NCBI RefSeq assembly: GCF_036226605.1
Contig: NZ_CP109000.1
Coordinates: forward strand, 2,042,501 to 2,106,500
DNA: 64,000 bases
Direction: 5' to 3'
DNA from: Streptomyces sp. NBC_00704
GTDB taxonomy: Bacteria; Actinomycetota; Actinomycetes; Streptomycetales; Streptomycetaceae
A program made the translations under genes and the position numbers. Below the pieces are notes generated by a model, which had not been told where the DNA came from, did not search any database, and saw nothing but the letters and a program-made list of their open reading frames with translations. Positions 9,319-18,172 of the stretch are shown in pieces. Every line of letters starts with the position of its first letter. The stretch's first letter is position 1.

Positions 9319-9969
9319 TCAGGCCGGGTCCATGCCGGTCGGGTCCTCGCCCCGGTCCAGGGCCTTCCACATCTCCTCGGGCCGCTCGGGGTCGGCGGGC
9401 CGGGCCGTGCGGCGCGGGCGCGGGGAGCCGTCGCGCTCGTAGCGGCCCGACATGGCGGGCCAGCGGCGGCCGTGGCGCAGGGCGAGCAGTCCGGCGAGGA
9501 GGATCAGGGCGCCGCCCACGGCCGCGGCGTAGGGCCACGCGGTGTGGCTGAACGAGGCGACGGCGGCCGAGGTGTCGCCGGTGGCCCTGGCGGCCTGCTC
9601 GTCGAGCGCGGAGCTGTCGCCGGCGCCGATGAGGGCGGCGGCCATGATCCCCGCGCCGGAGAGCGCGAGCAGGGCGGAGACGGCGAGCCGGCCGGCCCTG
9701 CGGACGGCGAAGACGGCGACGAGCGCGGCCAGGCCCACTATGGCGAGCGCCGCGGGCACGCCCGTGACGTCGCTGCCCCGGGCGGTCAGCGAGAAGGGGC
9801 CGCCGGCGACCGTGGCGGTGCCCTCGGACCAGCGCTGGCGGGTGGCCAGCAGGGTCACGGCCGAGCCCAGCGCGCCGCTCAGCAGGGCGACGGCGAGGCT
9901 TCGGCGGCTCGACCGGGCGGCGGGGGATTCGGGGCGTGGGGGAGGAACGGCAGCAGTCACGTACTCCAC
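9319..9969 (-). CDS. Trp biosynthesis-associated membrane protein (TIGR02234 / Trp_oprn_chp)
   Basis: 216 residues with four predicted membrane helices: SLAVALLSGALGSAVTLLA; AALAIVGLAALVAVFAV; LAVSALLALSGAGIMAAAL; YAAAVGGALILLAGLLAL. The segment RQRWSEGTATVAGGP between helices 1 and 2 is typical of the family. The C-terminal tail, ending in EMWKALDRGEDPTG, is cytoplasmic. The family is found next to trpE/trpC in actinobacteria and has no proven function. GTG 9969 is used; GTG 9960 is an alternative, with GGAG just upstream. Confidence 0.85.
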   Translation of the reverse strand: MEYVTAAVPPPRPESPAARSSRRSLAVALLSGALGSAVTLLATRQRWSEGTATVAGGPFSLTARGSDVTGVPAALAIVGLAALVAVFAVRRAGRLAVSALLALSGAGIMAAALIGAGDSSALDEQAARATGDTSAAVASFSHTAWPYAAAVGGALILLAGLLALRHGRRWPAMSGRYERDGSPRPRRTARPADPERPEEMWKALDRGEDPTGMDPA

Positions 9970-10067
9970 TATCGCCTGAACCCCGGGCAGACCGGCACCC
10001 GGGGCTCACGTGAGACGCGTCCTATCTGTTCGCCTCTGTTCGCGGACCCGGCCGCGAGGCGCCCCTG

Positions 10068-11552
10068 TCAGCCGAGCCGGTTGGCGGTGTGGACGGCGCG
10101 CAGGACCGCCGCGGCCTTGTTGCGGCACTCCTGGTCCTCGGCGACCGGATCGGAGTCGGCGACGATGCCCGCCCCGGCCTGGACGTAGGCGGTGCCGTCG
10201 CGCAGCAGGGCGGTGCGGATGGCGATGGCGGTGTCCGAGTCGCCCGCGAAGTCCAGGTAGCCGACGCAGCCGCCGTACAGGCCGCGCCGGGAGGGCTCCA
10301 GCTCGTCGATGATCTGGAGGGCGCGCGGCTTGGGCGCGCCGGAGAGGGTGCCGGCGGGGAAGCAGGCGGTGAGGACGTCGAAGGCGGTGCGGCCCGGCGC
10401 GACCTTGCCGGTGACGGTGGAGACGATGTGCATCACGTGCGAGTACCGCTCGACGGACATGAAGTCGACGACCTCGACGGAGCCCGGCTCGCAGACCCGG
10501 CCCAGGTCGTTGCGGCCGAGGTCGACGAGCATGAGGTGCTCGGCGCGCTCCTTGGGGTCGGCGAGGAGTTCGTCGGCGAGGGCCTGGTCCTCCTGCGGGG
10601 TGGCCCCGCGGTGCCGGGTGCCGGCGATGGGGTGGACCATGGCGCGGCCGTCCTCGACCTTGACGAGGGCCTCCGGGGAGGAGCCCACGACGTCGAAGCC
10701 GTCGAAGCGGAAGAGGTACATGTAGGGCGAGGGGTTCGTCGCCCGCAGGACGCGGTAGACGTCCAGCGCGCTCGCCGTGCACGGCGTCTCGAAGCGCTGG
10801 GAGGGGACGACCTGGAAGGCCTCGCCCGCGCGGATGCGCTCCTTGATGTCCTCGACGGCCTCCCGGAAGTCGGGGCCGCCCCACAGGGCGGTGTAGTCGG
10901 GGAGTTCGGAGGGCGGCAGCACGGCCGGGGGCTGGGCGACCGGGCGGGAGAGGTCGGCCTCCATGGCGTCGAGGCGGGCCACGGCGTCGGCGTAGGCCTC
11001 GTCGACGCCGGTGTCGAGGTCGTTGTGGTTGATCGCGTTGGCGATCAGCAGGACGGAGCCCTCCCAGTGGTCCATGACGGCGAGGTCGCTGGTCAGGAGC
11101 ATGGTGAGTTCGGGGAGCCGCAGGTCGTCGCGCTCGCCGGGGCCGACCTTCTCCAGGCGGCGCACGATGTCGTAGCCGAGGTAGCCGACCATGCCGCCGG
11201 TGAAGGGCGGCATGCCCTCGGTGTGCGGGGTGTGGAGCGTCTCGATGGTGGCGCGCAGCGCGGCGAGCGGGTCGCCGTCGACGGGGACGCCGACGGGCGG
11301 GGTGCCGAGCCAGTGGGTGCGGCCCTCCCGCACGGTGAGCGTGGCGGCGCTGCGGACGCCGACGAAGGAGTACCGGGACCATCGAAACGCGGTGCGGCCG
11401 TTCTCCGCGGACTCCAGGAGGAAGGTGCCGGGGCGTTCCGCGGCGAGCTTGCGGTAGAGCGCGACCGGGGTGTCGCCGTCGGCGAGGAGCTTGCGGGTGA
11501 CCGGAATGACGCGGCGGTCGGAGGCCAGCTTGCGGAACGTCTCGAGGTCCAT
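10068..11552 (-). CDS. trpE: Anthranilate synthase component I
   Basis: Makes anthranilate from chorismate with ammonia supplied by the TrpG glutaminase, which is not encoded here. 494 residues from ATG, with AAGG 9 nt upstream. The N-terminal [19 protein letters not shown] belongs to the tryptophan-binding feedback region. The C-terminal chorismate-binding domain has [47 protein letters not shown] and [16 protein letters not shown]. It lies only 11 nt after hisI, so it can be cotranscribed with a histidine gene, and there is no trp leader or attenuator directly before it. Confidence 0.96.
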   Translation of the reverse strand: MDLETFRKLASDRRVIPVTRKLLADGDTPVALYRKLAAERPGTFLLESAENGRTAFRWSRYSFVGVRSAATLTVREGRTHWLGTPPVGVPVDGDPLAALRATIETLHTPHTEGMPPFTGGMVGYLGYDIVRRLEKVGPGERDDLRLPELTMLLTSDLAVMDHWEGSVLLIANAINHNDLDTGVDEAYADAVARLDAMEADLSRPVAQPPAVLPPSELPDYTALWGGPDFREAVEDIKERIRAGEAFQVVPSQRFETPCTASALDVYRVLRATNPSPYMYLFRFDGFDVVGSSPEALVKVEDGRAMVHPIAGTRHRGATPQEDQALADELLADPKERAEHLMLVDLGRNDLGRVCEPGSVEVVDFMSVERYSHVMHIVSTVTGKVAPGRTAFDVLTACFPAGTLSGAPKPRALQIIDELEPSRRGLYGGCVGYLDFAGDSDTAIAIRTALLRDGTAYVQAGAGIVADSDPVAEDQECRNKAAAVLRAVHTANRLG

Positions 11553-11563
11553 GGCGGCTGACC

Positions 11564-12013
11564 TTACTGACCCGCGGCCGGGAGGCCGGAATCGGCGGCC
11601 GCGGCGTCGGCGGCGGGGGCGGCGACGGTGGCGGCGGCTTCGGTGAGGAGGACGTCGGTGTCGAAGCAGGTGCGGGCGCCGGTGTGGCAGGCGGCGCCGA
11701 CCTGGTCGACCTTGACGAGCACGGTGTCCGCGTCGCAGTCGAGGGCGACGGACCTGACCCACTGGTAGTGGCCGGAGGTGTCGCCCTTGACCCAGTACTC
11801 GCGGCGGCTGCGGGACCAGTAGGTGCAGCGGCCGGTGGTGAGGGTGCGGTGCAGCGCCTCGTCGTCCATCCAGCCGAGCATGAGCACCTCTCCGGTGTCG
11901 TACTGCTGGGCGATGGCGGGGACGAGTCCGTCGGCGCTGCGCTTGAGGCGCGCGGCGATCTCGGGGGCGAGGGCGCTGCTCGCGGGACGGGCGGGCTCGG
12001 GCGTGCTGGTCAT
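11564..12013 (-). CDS. hisI: Phosphoribosyl-AMP cyclohydrolase
   Basis: Opens the adenine ring of PR-AMP, the third step of histidine synthesis, using Zn2+ and Mg2+. 149 residues. Family motifs are [35 protein letters not shown], the metal ligands in [12 protein letters not shown] and the zinc Cys in [10 protein letters not shown]. There is no fused HisE domain; an Ala-rich tail follows instead. The start was set by homology ([10 protein letters not shown]); no strong ribosome site is visible, and ATG 12022 is possible. It leads directly into trpE. Confidence 0.94.
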   Translation of the reverse strand: MTSTPEPARPASSALAPEIAARLKRSADGLVPAIAQQYDTGEVLMLGWMDDEALHRTLTTGRCTYWSRSRREYWVKGDTSGHYQWVRSVALDCDADTVLVKVDQVGAACHTGARTCFDTDVLLTEAAATVAAPAADAAAADSGLPAAGQ

Positions 12014-12143
12014 GGGTGCCATTGTGCCGCGCGCCACTGACAGTGACGGCGGGGCGTCCAGTGGGTGGGCGGCGGCCGGCCGGGCGGTGGCGCGATCCCG
12101 GCGGGTGGGCGCGGCCGCGGCGTCGCCGCCGTAGGCTGGCCGC

Positions 12144-12779
12144 ATGTCGACTTTCGCCAAGCGTGAACGGCTCCTGCTCGCCGACCTCTTGGAAACGGCG
12201 GGCCCCGACGCGCCGACCCTCTGCGAGGGCTGGCTGACCCGGGATCTGGCGGCTCACGTGGTGGTGCGCGAGCGCCGCCCCGACGCCGCCGGGGGGCTGC
12301 TGATCAAGCAGCTCGCGCCCCGGCTGGAGCGGGCGATGGAGGAGTTCGCGGCCAAGCCGTACGAGGAGCTCCTTCAGCTGATCCGCACCGGTCCGCCGCG
12401 CTTCTCGCCGTTCCAGCTCAAGCAGCTGGACGAGGCGTCGAACACGATCGAGTTCTTCGTCCACACCGAGGACGTCCGCCGGGCGCGGCCCGAGTGGACG
12501 CCGCGCGCCCTCGACCCGGTCTTCCAGGACGCCCTGTGGACGCGGCTGGAGCGCACCGCCCGGCTGATGGGCCGCGGCGCGCCGACGGGGCTGGTGCTGC
12601 GCCGCCCGGACGGCCGTACGGCGGTCGCCAACCGGGGCACACCGGTGGTGACGGCGACCGGGGAGCCGTCGGAGCTGCTGCTGCTCCTGTACGGCCGGCA
12701 GAACGTCGCCGCGGTGGAGCTGGACGGCGAGAAGGAGGCCGTCGAGCGGCTGCACGGCGGCAAGCAGCTCGGCATCTGA
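12144..12779 (+). CDS. TIGR03085 family metal-binding protein (DinB/MDMPI-like)
   Basis: 211 residues. The N-terminal domain, [20 protein letters not shown] followed by [17 protein letters not shown], resembles mycothiol-dependent maleylpyruvate isomerase/DinB four-helix folds. Possible metal ligands are the His in DLAAHVVV and the His in [10 protein letters not shown]. Function is unknown; mycothiol-dependent transferase activity is the family-level guess. It is the only plus-strand gene here, divergent from hisI and convergent with the MFS gene. Confidence 0.8.
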   Translation: MSTFAKRERLLLADLLETAGPDAPTLCEGWLTRDLAAHVVVRERRPDAAGGLLIKQLAPRLERAMEEFAAKPYEELLQLIRTGPPRFSPFQLKQLDEASNTIEFFVHTEDVRRARPEWTPRALDPVFQDALWTRLERTARLMGRGAPTGLVLRRPDGRTAVANRGTPVVTATGEPSELLLLLYGRQNVAAVELDGEKEAVERLHGGKQLGI

Positions 12780-12834
12780 CCTGCCGGGCTTCGACCCGCC
12801 GGGCTCCGGCCCGCCGGGCGCGCTCCGCCGGATG

Positions 12835-14103
12835 TCAGCGCGGGAGTTCCGCGCGGCGCAGGGCGGGCACGGCGAGGGCGACGATCCCGCCGAGCCCGCA
12901 GACCCCGGCGCTCACGACGAACACCGGCCCGGTGCCCCAGACGCCGACGGCGGCAGCGGACAGCGGCATGCTGAGCGGCGTGAGCCCGAGGCTGACCAGG
13001 CTGGCGACGGCGGTCACACGGCCGAGGTAGGCCGGGTCGGCCTGGGTCTGGAGCAGGGCCGCGCACACCGCGCCGCTGAGCCCGGCGAGCAGCCCGATGA
13101 GCACGGCGGTGCCGACGGCGGCGGCGAGGGCCGGCGCGAAGGCGAGGGCGCCGATGGCGGGCGAGCCGGCCAGGAGCGACCACCCGGCGACCCGGCCGGC
13201 GTGCGGGAGCCGGCCTCGCAGGGCGAGCAGGAGTGAGGCGGCGCCCGCGCCGGCGCCGAACCCGGACAGCACCCAGCCCATGCCGGAGGCGCCCCAGCCG
13301 CGTTCGTCGGCGAGCAGGGTCAGGCCCACGTTGAGCGGTCCGACGAAGCCGAGGTCGCCGAGGGCGATGGCCACCGTGAGCGGGGCGAGGACCGGGTGGC
13401 GGCGGATGTGGCGCAGGCCGGCCACGAGGTCGGCCCGGGCGGTCCGGCCGCGGGCGTCCGGGGTGTCGTCCGCGGCGTCGTCCGGCGGAAGGTCCCGCAT
13501 CCGCACCCGGAGCAGCAGGGGCAGGGACAGGGCCGTCAGCAGTCCGGCGAGCCCGAACGCGGCGGCCGCGCCGCCGACGGCGACGCCGAGCCCGCCGAGG
13601 GGCGCGCCCACGATGACGGCGAACCGGTAGGCGAGGCCGCGCATGCCCTGGACGCGGGCGAGCTGGCCGCGGTCGGCTATGCGGGCGGGCAGCGCGCCGA
13701 CGGCGGGGACGAACACGGCGTCCACCGTGCCGAAGACCAGGGCGAGCACGGTGAGCGGCCACAGGCTGGGGCCGGTGAGGAACAGCAGTGCCGCCACCGC
13801 GAGCACGGCGGCGCAGCGCACGGCGTCACTGGCGATGACGACCCGGCGCGGCCCGAACCGGTCGGCCAGCACTCCCCCGCCCAGCATGAGGACGGCGCGG
13901 GGCAGCGCGCTGACGGAGAGCACCAGTCCCGCCTGCGCGGGGGTGCCGGCCTGGACGGCGGCCCAGGACAGGGCGACGTAGTAGACGCCGTCGCCGGCCA
14001 TCGAGGAGGCGTAGGCGCCCAGCCAGCGCAGGACGTTGCCGTCGCGGTGGGCGGGGCGCTCGTCGGCGGCGCGGGCGGCGGACGTCCGGGACGCGGTGGT
14101 CAT
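12835..14103 (-). CDS. MFS transporter, probable drug/metabolite exporter
   Basis: 422 residues with about 12 hydrophobic helices and no large loops. The motif-A-like loop [19 protein letters not shown] follows helix 2. The architecture resembles MFS_3 (enterobactin/macrolide exporter-like) proteins, with [17 protein letters not shown] in the central loop. It lies 12 nt downstream of an ArsR-type regulator with a palindromic operator and is probably the regulated target. The substrate cannot be inferred. Confidence 0.85.
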   Translation of the reverse strand: MTTASRTSAARAADERPAHRDGNVLRWLGAYASSMAGDGVYYVALSWAAVQAGTPAQAGLVLSVSALPRAVLMLGGGVLADRFGPRRVVIASDAVRCAAVLAVAALLFLTGPSLWPLTVLALVFGTVDAVFVPAVGALPARIADRGQLARVQGMRGLAYRFAVIVGAPLGGLGVAVGGAAAAFGLAGLLTALSLPLLLRVRMRDLPPDDAADDTPDARGRTARADLVAGLRHIRRHPVLAPLTVAIALGDLGFVGPLNVGLTLLADERGWGASGMGWVLSGFGAGAGAASLLLALRGRLPHAGRVAGWSLLAGSPAIGALAFAPALAAAVGTAVLIGLLAGLSGAVCAALLQTQADPAYLGRVTAVASLVSLGLTPLSMPLSAAAVGVWGTGPVFVVSAGVCGLGGIVALAVPALRRAELPR

Positions 14104-14115
14104 GGCCGGGGCCTC

Positions 14116-14703
14116 TCAGGTGCGGAACGGGAAGCCGTACAGGTGCAGGGCGACGTTCTCGCGCCCCTCGGTGTCGCCCGCGGCCTCGGCCGCGCGCCCC
14201 TTGTCGACGTAGCGGGTCATCAGGGCGTCCACCTCCCGGGACAGCTCGGCCAGTTCGGCGGAGGTCAGCCGGGAGAGGTACTCGGAGTCGAACGAGGCGC
14301 TGTTCCACTCGGGGTCCCAGAAGGCGCGCTCGTCGAGGTGGCGGTGGTACAGCTCGCTGCGGTGCGCGAAGAAGAGCCGGGAGGCGGAGCGGTGGGCGGC
14401 GGCCTTCTCCGGCGCGTCACGGAAGTCCTCGTCGTGGATGCTGACGCCGTCCGAGGCGGGCCGCCACCAGCGCTCGCGCCCGTCGGCGCTCTGCGGTTCC
14501 GCCGGTTCGATCAGTCCGTGCTCGGCGAGCTTGCGCAGGTGGTAGCTGACCAGCGAGACGGCCTCGTCGACGAGTTCGGCCAGCCGTGAGGCCGTGGCCA
14601 CGCGTTCCAGGTACAGGGCCCGGTAGAGGTTCAGCCGCAGGGGGTGGGCGAGCGCCTTCAGCGTGCCCACGTCGGTGATCCGCCGGTTCTGCCTGCCTGT
14701 CAT
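14116..14703 (-). CDS. ArsR-type winged-helix transcriptional regulator
   Basis: 195 residues from ATG 14703. The winged-helix DNA-binding domain is N-terminal (about residues 10-80): VGTLKALAHPLRLNLYRAL, the recognition region EAVSLVSYHLRKLAEHGLIE and the wing GRERWWRPAS. A C-terminal ~110-residue helical domain follows, which is longer than in metal-sensing ArsR proteins; no metal-binding Cys cluster is visible, so a small organic effector is likelier. A perfect inverted repeat 26 nt upstream is the probable autoregulatory operator, and an MFS pump gene follows. Confidence 0.85.
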   Translation of the reverse strand: MTGRQNRRITDVGTLKALAHPLRLNLYRALYLERVATASRLAELVDEAVSLVSYHLRKLAEHGLIEPAEPQSADGRERWWRPASDGVSIHDEDFRDAPEKAAAHRSASRLFFAHRSELYHRHLDERAFWDPEWNSASFDSEYLSRLTSAELAELSREVDALMTRYVDKGRAAEAAGDTEGRENVALHLYGFPFRT

Positions 14704-14728
14704 GCCCCACACCGTAGAAACGAAGGAG

Positions 14729-14756
14729 AAATTGCGCAACTGTTCTTGCGCAATTT
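14729..14756. promoter_or_regulatory. Operator: inverted repeat upstream of the ArsR regulator
   Basis: AAATTGCGCAA (14729-14739) and TTGCGCAATTT (14746-14756) form a perfect 11-bp inverted repeat with a 6-bp spacer. Each half also contains the palindrome TTGCGCAA. It is AT-rich for this genome and centred 40 bp upstream of the regulator ATG, a standard autorepression position. Confidence 0.7.
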
Positions 14757-14777
14757 TTCTTTCGCATCTCGGGACGA

Positions 14778-14812
14778 GCCGGCCCCGACCGCTCCGGGCG
14801 GCCGGGGCCGGC
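14778..14812 (-). terminator. Intrinsic terminator candidate downstream of hisF
   Basis: A perfect 10-bp stem (GCCGGCCCCG / CGGGGCCGGC) encloses a 15-nt loop that can itself pair. It lies 79 nt after the hisF stop and before the ArsR operator, and would separate the two units. Confidence 0.55.
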
Positions 14813-14827
14813 CTCACTTCCCCACGG

Positions 14828-14887
14828 CGTCAGTACGACGGCGAGGACGTCAGTACAACGGCAACGGCGTCAGCACGCTCGCGCGGA
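14828..14887. repeat. Three degenerate 20-bp tandem repeats after hisF
   Basis: Copies begin at 14828, 14848 and 14868, each with CGTCAGYACG/A at the same phase. The third copy is diverged and abuts the hisF stop codon. No coding sense was found. Confidence 0.55.
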
Positions 14888-14890
14888 ACG

Positions 14891-15646
14891 TCACCGCACC
14901 GGGTGACCTGCTTCGCGCAGCGTGTCCTTGACCTCGCCGATCCTCAGGTCGCCGAAGTGGAACACCGACGCGGCCAGCACCGCGTCCGCGCCCGCCTCGA
15001 CGGCCGGCGGGAAGTCCGTGAGCCGCCCGGCGCCGCCGGAGGCGATCACCGGGATCCTGACGTGCCGGCGGACCGCCGCGATCATCTCCAGGTCGTAGCC
15101 GTCCTTCGTGCCGTCCGCGTCCATCGAGTTGAGCAGGATCTCGCCCGCGCCCAGCTCGGCCGCGCGGTGCGCCCACTCGACGGCGTCGATGCCGGTGCCC
15201 TGGCGGCCGCCGTGCGTCGTCACCTCGAAGGACCCCGACGGCGTGCGCCGGGCGTCGACCGACAGCACCAGCACCTGGCTGCCGAACCGCTCGGCGATCT
15301 CCCTGATCAGCTCCGGGCGGGCGATCGCGGCGGTGTTCACGCCCACCTTGTCGGCGCCGGCCCGCAGCAGCTTGTCGACGTCCTGCGGGGTGCGCACCCC
15401 GCCGCCGACGGTCAGCGGGATGAACACCTGCTCGGCGGTGCGGCGCACCACGTCGTAGGTGGTCTCGCGGTTGCCCGAGGAGGCGGTGATGTCCAGGAAG
15501 GTCAGCTCGTCGGCGCCCTCGGCGTCGTAGACCTTGGCCATCTCGACGGGGTCGCCCGCGTCGCGCAGGTTCTGGAAGTTGACGCCCTTGACGACGCGTC
15601 CGGCGTCCACGTCCAGGCAGGGGATGACCCGTACGGCGAGCGTCAT
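14891..15646 (-). CDS. hisF: Imidazole glycerol phosphate synthase, cyclase subunit
   Basis: With HisH, converts PRFAR plus ammonia to IGP and AICAR. 251 residues, a (beta/alpha)8 barrel. Catalytic Asp D12 is in [10 protein letters not shown] and the second Asp is in [10 protein letters not shown]; the phosphate sites are [18 protein letters not shown] and [15 protein letters not shown]. The start overlaps the ridA stop by 4 bp. It is the last gene of the his operon. Confidence 0.97.
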   Translation of the reverse strand: MTLAVRVIPCLDVDAGRVVKGVNFQNLRDAGDPVEMAKVYDAEGADELTFLDITASSGNRETTYDVVRRTAEQVFIPLTVGGGVRTPQDVDKLLRAGADKVGVNTAAIARPELIREIAERFGSQVLVLSVDARRTPSGSFEVTTHGGRQGTGIDAVEWAHRAAELGAGEILLNSMDADGTKDGYDLEMIAAVRRHVRIPVIASGGAGRLTDFPPAVEAGADAVLAASVFHFGDLRIGEVKDTLREAGHPVR

Positions 15647-16041
15647 GCGGGGGCCTCCCCGCGGAACGCCTCGACCTCGACCTCGACGACCAGGCTCGGG
15701 TCCACCAGACCGGAGACGATGAGCATCGACGCGGCGGGCCGGACGGTGTCGAACAGCTCCTTGTGCGCGCGGCCCACGTCGTCCACGTCCCGCGCGTGGG
15801 TGAGGTACATGCGGGTGCGCACGACGTCCTCACGCCCGAGGCCCAGCTCCGCGAGCGCCGCGAAGGCGACGCCGAAGGCGTTGAGCGTCTGGTCGTAGGG
15901 GCCGCCGCCGGCGATCTCGCCGTCCACGATCGAGGTGCAGCCGGAGACCAGCACCAGGCCGCCGGGCAGCTCCACCGCGCGCGAGTAGCCGAAGGCGTCC
16001 TCCCAGGGCGCGCCGGTCGCGACGCGTCGCAGCGCGCTCAC
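15643..16041 (-). CDS. RidA (YjgF/UK114) family protein
   Basis: 132 residues from GTG, overlapping the priA stop (GTGA). The family deaminates reactive enamine/imine intermediates; typical features are [34 protein letters not shown] and the C-terminal [11 protein letters not shown]. The usual active-site Arg is matched by R in [11 protein letters not shown]. Translational coupling to priA and hisF makes it a true operon member, possibly quenching reactive products from the pathway's PLP step. That role is inferred. Confidence 0.88.
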   Translation of the reverse strand: MSALRRVATGAPWEDAFGYSRAVELPGGLVLVSGCTSIVDGEIAGGGPYDQTLNAFGVAFAALAELGLGREDVVRTRMYLTHARDVDDVGRAHKELFDTVRPAASMLIVSGLVDPSLVVEVEVEAFRGEAPA

Positions 16042-16763
16042 CGGGCCACCGCCTCCAGGGCCTCTTCCAGGGTGAACGCCTTGGCGTACAGCGCCTTGCC
16101 GACGATGGAGCCCTCGACGCCGAGCGGCACCAGCTCGGCGATGGCGCGCAGGTCGTCCAGGGACGAGACGCCGCCGGACGCCACGACCGGGCGGTCGGTC
16201 ACCGCGCACACGTTGCGCAGCAGCTCCAGGTTGGGGCCCTGGAGGGTGCCGTCCTTGGCGATGTCGGTGACGACGTACCGCGCGCAGCCCTCCTTGTCGA
16301 GGCGGGCCAGCGTCTCGTAGAGGTCGCCGCCGTCGCGGGTCCAGCCGCGGCCGCGCAGGGTCGTTCCGCGCACGTCCAGGCCGACCGCGATCCGGTCGCC
16401 GTGCTCGGCGATCACCTTGGCGACCCACTCGGGCGTCTCCAGGGCGGCCGTGCCCAGGTTCACGCGGGTGCAGCCGGTGGCCAGCGCGGCGGCGAGGGTG
16501 TCGTCGTCGCGGATGCCGCCGGAGAGCTCCACCTTGATGTCCATCGCGCCCGCGACCTCGGCGATCAGCGCCCGGTTGTCGCCGGTGCCGAACGCGGCGT
16601 CCAGGTCGACCAGGTGCAGCCACTCGGCGCCCGAGCGCTGCCAGGCGAGGGCGGCCTCGAGCGGCGAGCCGTAGGAGGTCTCGGTCCCGGACTCGCCGTG
16701 CACCAGACGGACGGCCTGGCCGTCGCGGACGTCGACGGCGGGAAGGAGTTCGAGCTTGCTCAC
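16038..16763 (-). CDS. priA: Bifunctional HisA/TrpF isomerase PriA
   Basis: Performs the Amadori isomerisation of ProFAR (histidine) and, in actinobacteria, also of PRA (tryptophan), replacing TrpF. 241 residues from GTG, coupled to hisH by GTGA. A (beta/alpha)8 barrel with D11 in [33 protein letters not shown], the second catalytic Asp in [20 protein letters not shown] and [14 protein letters not shown]. No separate trpF is in the window, consistent with dual use. Confidence 0.95.
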   Translation of the reverse strand: MSKLELLPAVDVRDGQAVRLVHGESGTETSYGSPLEAALAWQRSGAEWLHLVDLDAAFGTGDNRALIAEVAGAMDIKVELSGGIRDDDTLAAALATGCTRVNLGTAALETPEWVAKVIAEHGDRIAVGLDVRGTTLRGRGWTRDGGDLYETLARLDKEGCARYVVTDIAKDGTLQGPNLELLRNVCAVTDRPVVASGGVSSLDDLRAIAELVPLGVEGSIVGKALYAKAFTLEEALEAVAR

Positions 16764-17413
16764 AGTGTTCCGATCCAGTTGGTGAGGAGCTGGGCTCCGG
16801 CGTCGCCGGACTTCTCGGGGTGGAACTGCGTGGCCCACAGGGCGCCGTTCTCCACGGCGGCCACGAACGGCTTGCCGTGCGTCGACCAGGCCACCTTGGG
16901 AGCGCGCATCGTCGGGTTGAGCACTTCCAGGGACCAGTCCTGGACGGCGTAGGAGTGCACGAAGTAGAAGCGCGCGTCCGCGTCCAGTCCGGCGAACAGC
17001 TCGGAGCCGGCCGGGGCGTCGACGGTGTTCCAGCCCATGTGGGGGACGATCTCGGCCTGGAGCGGCTCGACCGCGCCGGGCCACTCGTCGAGGCCCTCGG
17101 TCTCCACGCCGTGCTCGATGCCGCGGGCGAAGAGGATCTGCATGCCGACGCAGATGCCCATCACCGGGCGGCCGCCGGAGAGCCTGCGGCCGATGATCCA
17201 GTCGCCGCGGGCCTCCTTCAGGCCGCGCATGCAGGCGGCGAAGGCGCCGACGCCCGGCACCAGGAGCCCGTCGGCGTTCATGGCCGTGTCGAAGTCACGG
17301 GTGATCTCGACGTCGGCGCCGGTGCGGGCGAGGGCGCGCTCGGCGGAACGGACGTTGCCGAAGCCGTAGTCGAAGACGACGACCTTCTTCGCGCTGTTCG
17401 TCGCGCCGCTCAA
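16760..17413 (-). CDS. hisH: Imidazole glycerol phosphate synthase, glutaminase subunit
   Basis: Hydrolyses glutamine and feeds ammonia to HisF. A class I glutaminase with nucleophile Cys in [12 protein letters not shown] and the His-Glu pair in [14 protein letters not shown] start is chosen: GGAGGT lies 7 nt upstream and the TTGA junction overlaps the preceding stop by 4 bp, as elsewhere in this operon. GTG 17419, the homology-favoured alternative, would have only 1 nt between GGAGG and start. About 217 residues. Overlaps priA by 4 bp. Confidence 0.94.
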   Translation of the reverse strand: MSGATNSAKKVVVFDYGFGNVRSAERALARTGADVEITRDFDTAMNADGLLVPGVGAFAACMRGLKEARGDWIIGRRLSGGRPVMGICVGMQILFARGIEHGVETEGLDEWPGAVEPLQAEIVPHMGWNTVDAPAGSELFAGLDADARFYFVHSYAVQDWSLEVLNPTMRAPKVAWSTHGKPFVAAVENGALWATQFHPEKSGDAGAQLLTNWIGTL

Positions 17414-17574
17414 TTCCACACCTCCAGCCGCACGACGCCCGCCGCGAGACACATCGCGGAGCCGATCGAGAGCAGCACGATCAGGTTCCGGGGCATCTTC
17501 TGCTTGACGAAGGAGTAGACGCCGCCGGCGAGGAAGAGGCCGACGACGATCAGGACGGTGGACAGTCCGCTCAT
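17410..17574 (-). CDS. Small membrane protein in the his operon
   Basis: 54 residues, ATG 4 nt after the hisB stop and overlapping the hisH start. Two hydrophobic segments, [20 protein letters not shown] and [18 protein letters not shown], are joined by the basic turn KQKMPRN, so a helical hairpin in the membrane is likely. Codon use is typical of the neighbours. The tight spacing makes it a genuine operon gene. I know of no function; it may be a conserved Streptomyces his-operon gene. Confidence 0.8.
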   Translation of the reverse strand: MSGLSTVLIVVGLFLAGGVYSFVKQKMPRNLIVLLSIGSAMCLAAGVVRLEVWN

Positions 17575-17578
17575 GGTG

Positions 17579-18172
17579 TTACAGCGCGCCCTTCGTGGAG
17601 GGGAGGATGCCGGCCGCGCGCGGGTCGCGCTCGGAGGCGTAGCGCAGGGCCCGGGCCAGCGCCTTGAACTGGCACTCCACGATGTGGTGGGCGTTGCGCC
17701 CGTAGGGCACGTGCACGTGCAGGGCGATCTGCGCCTGTGCGACGAAGGACTCCAGGATGTGCCGGGTCATCGTCGTGTCGTACTCGCCGATCATCGGCGC
17801 CATGTTCTCGGGCTCGGTGTGCACGAGGTAGGGGCGGCCGGACAGGTCGACGGTGACCTGGGCGAGCGACTCGTCCAGCGGGACCGTGCAGTTGCCGAAG
17901 CGGTAGATGCCCACCTTGTCGCCGAGGGCCTGCCGGAAGGCGGCGCCGAGCGCGAGGGCGGTGTCCTCGATGGTGTGGTGGGAGTCGATGTGCAGGTCGC
18001 CGTCCGTCTTGACGGTGAGGTCGAACAGACCGTGGCGGCCGAGCTGGTCGAGCATGTGGTCGTAGAAGCCGACGCCGGTCGCCACGTCGACCTTGCCGGT
18101 GCCGTCGAGGTCGATCTCGACGAGGACCGACGTCTCCTTCGTGGTGCGCTCTGTACGTCCTACGCGGCTCAT
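17579..18172 (-). CDS. hisB: Imidazoleglycerol-phosphate dehydratase
   Basis: Dehydrates IGP to imidazole-acetol phosphate using Mn2+. 197 residues, the monofunctional form without a phosphatase domain. Both internal metal-binding repeats are visible: [16 protein letters not shown] with [17 protein letters not shown], and [17 protein letters not shown] with [19 protein letters not shown]. The start overlaps the hisC stop (ATGA). Confidence 0.97.
   Translation of the reverse strand: MSRVGRTERTTKETSVLVEIDLDGTGKVDVATGVGFYDHMLDQLGRHGLFDLTVKTDGDLHIDSHHTIEDTALALGAAFRQALGDKVGIYRFGNCTVPLDESLAQVTVDLSGRPYLVHTEPENMAPMIGEYDTTMTRHILESFVAQAQIALHVHVPYGRNAHHIVECQFKALARALRYASERDPRAAGILPSTKGAL

Noticed and set aside
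12780..12834. Repeated CCGCCGGGC units between the TIGR03085 and MFS genes as a terminator
   Set aside because: They are direct rather than inverted repeats and give no clear stem, so no feature was called.
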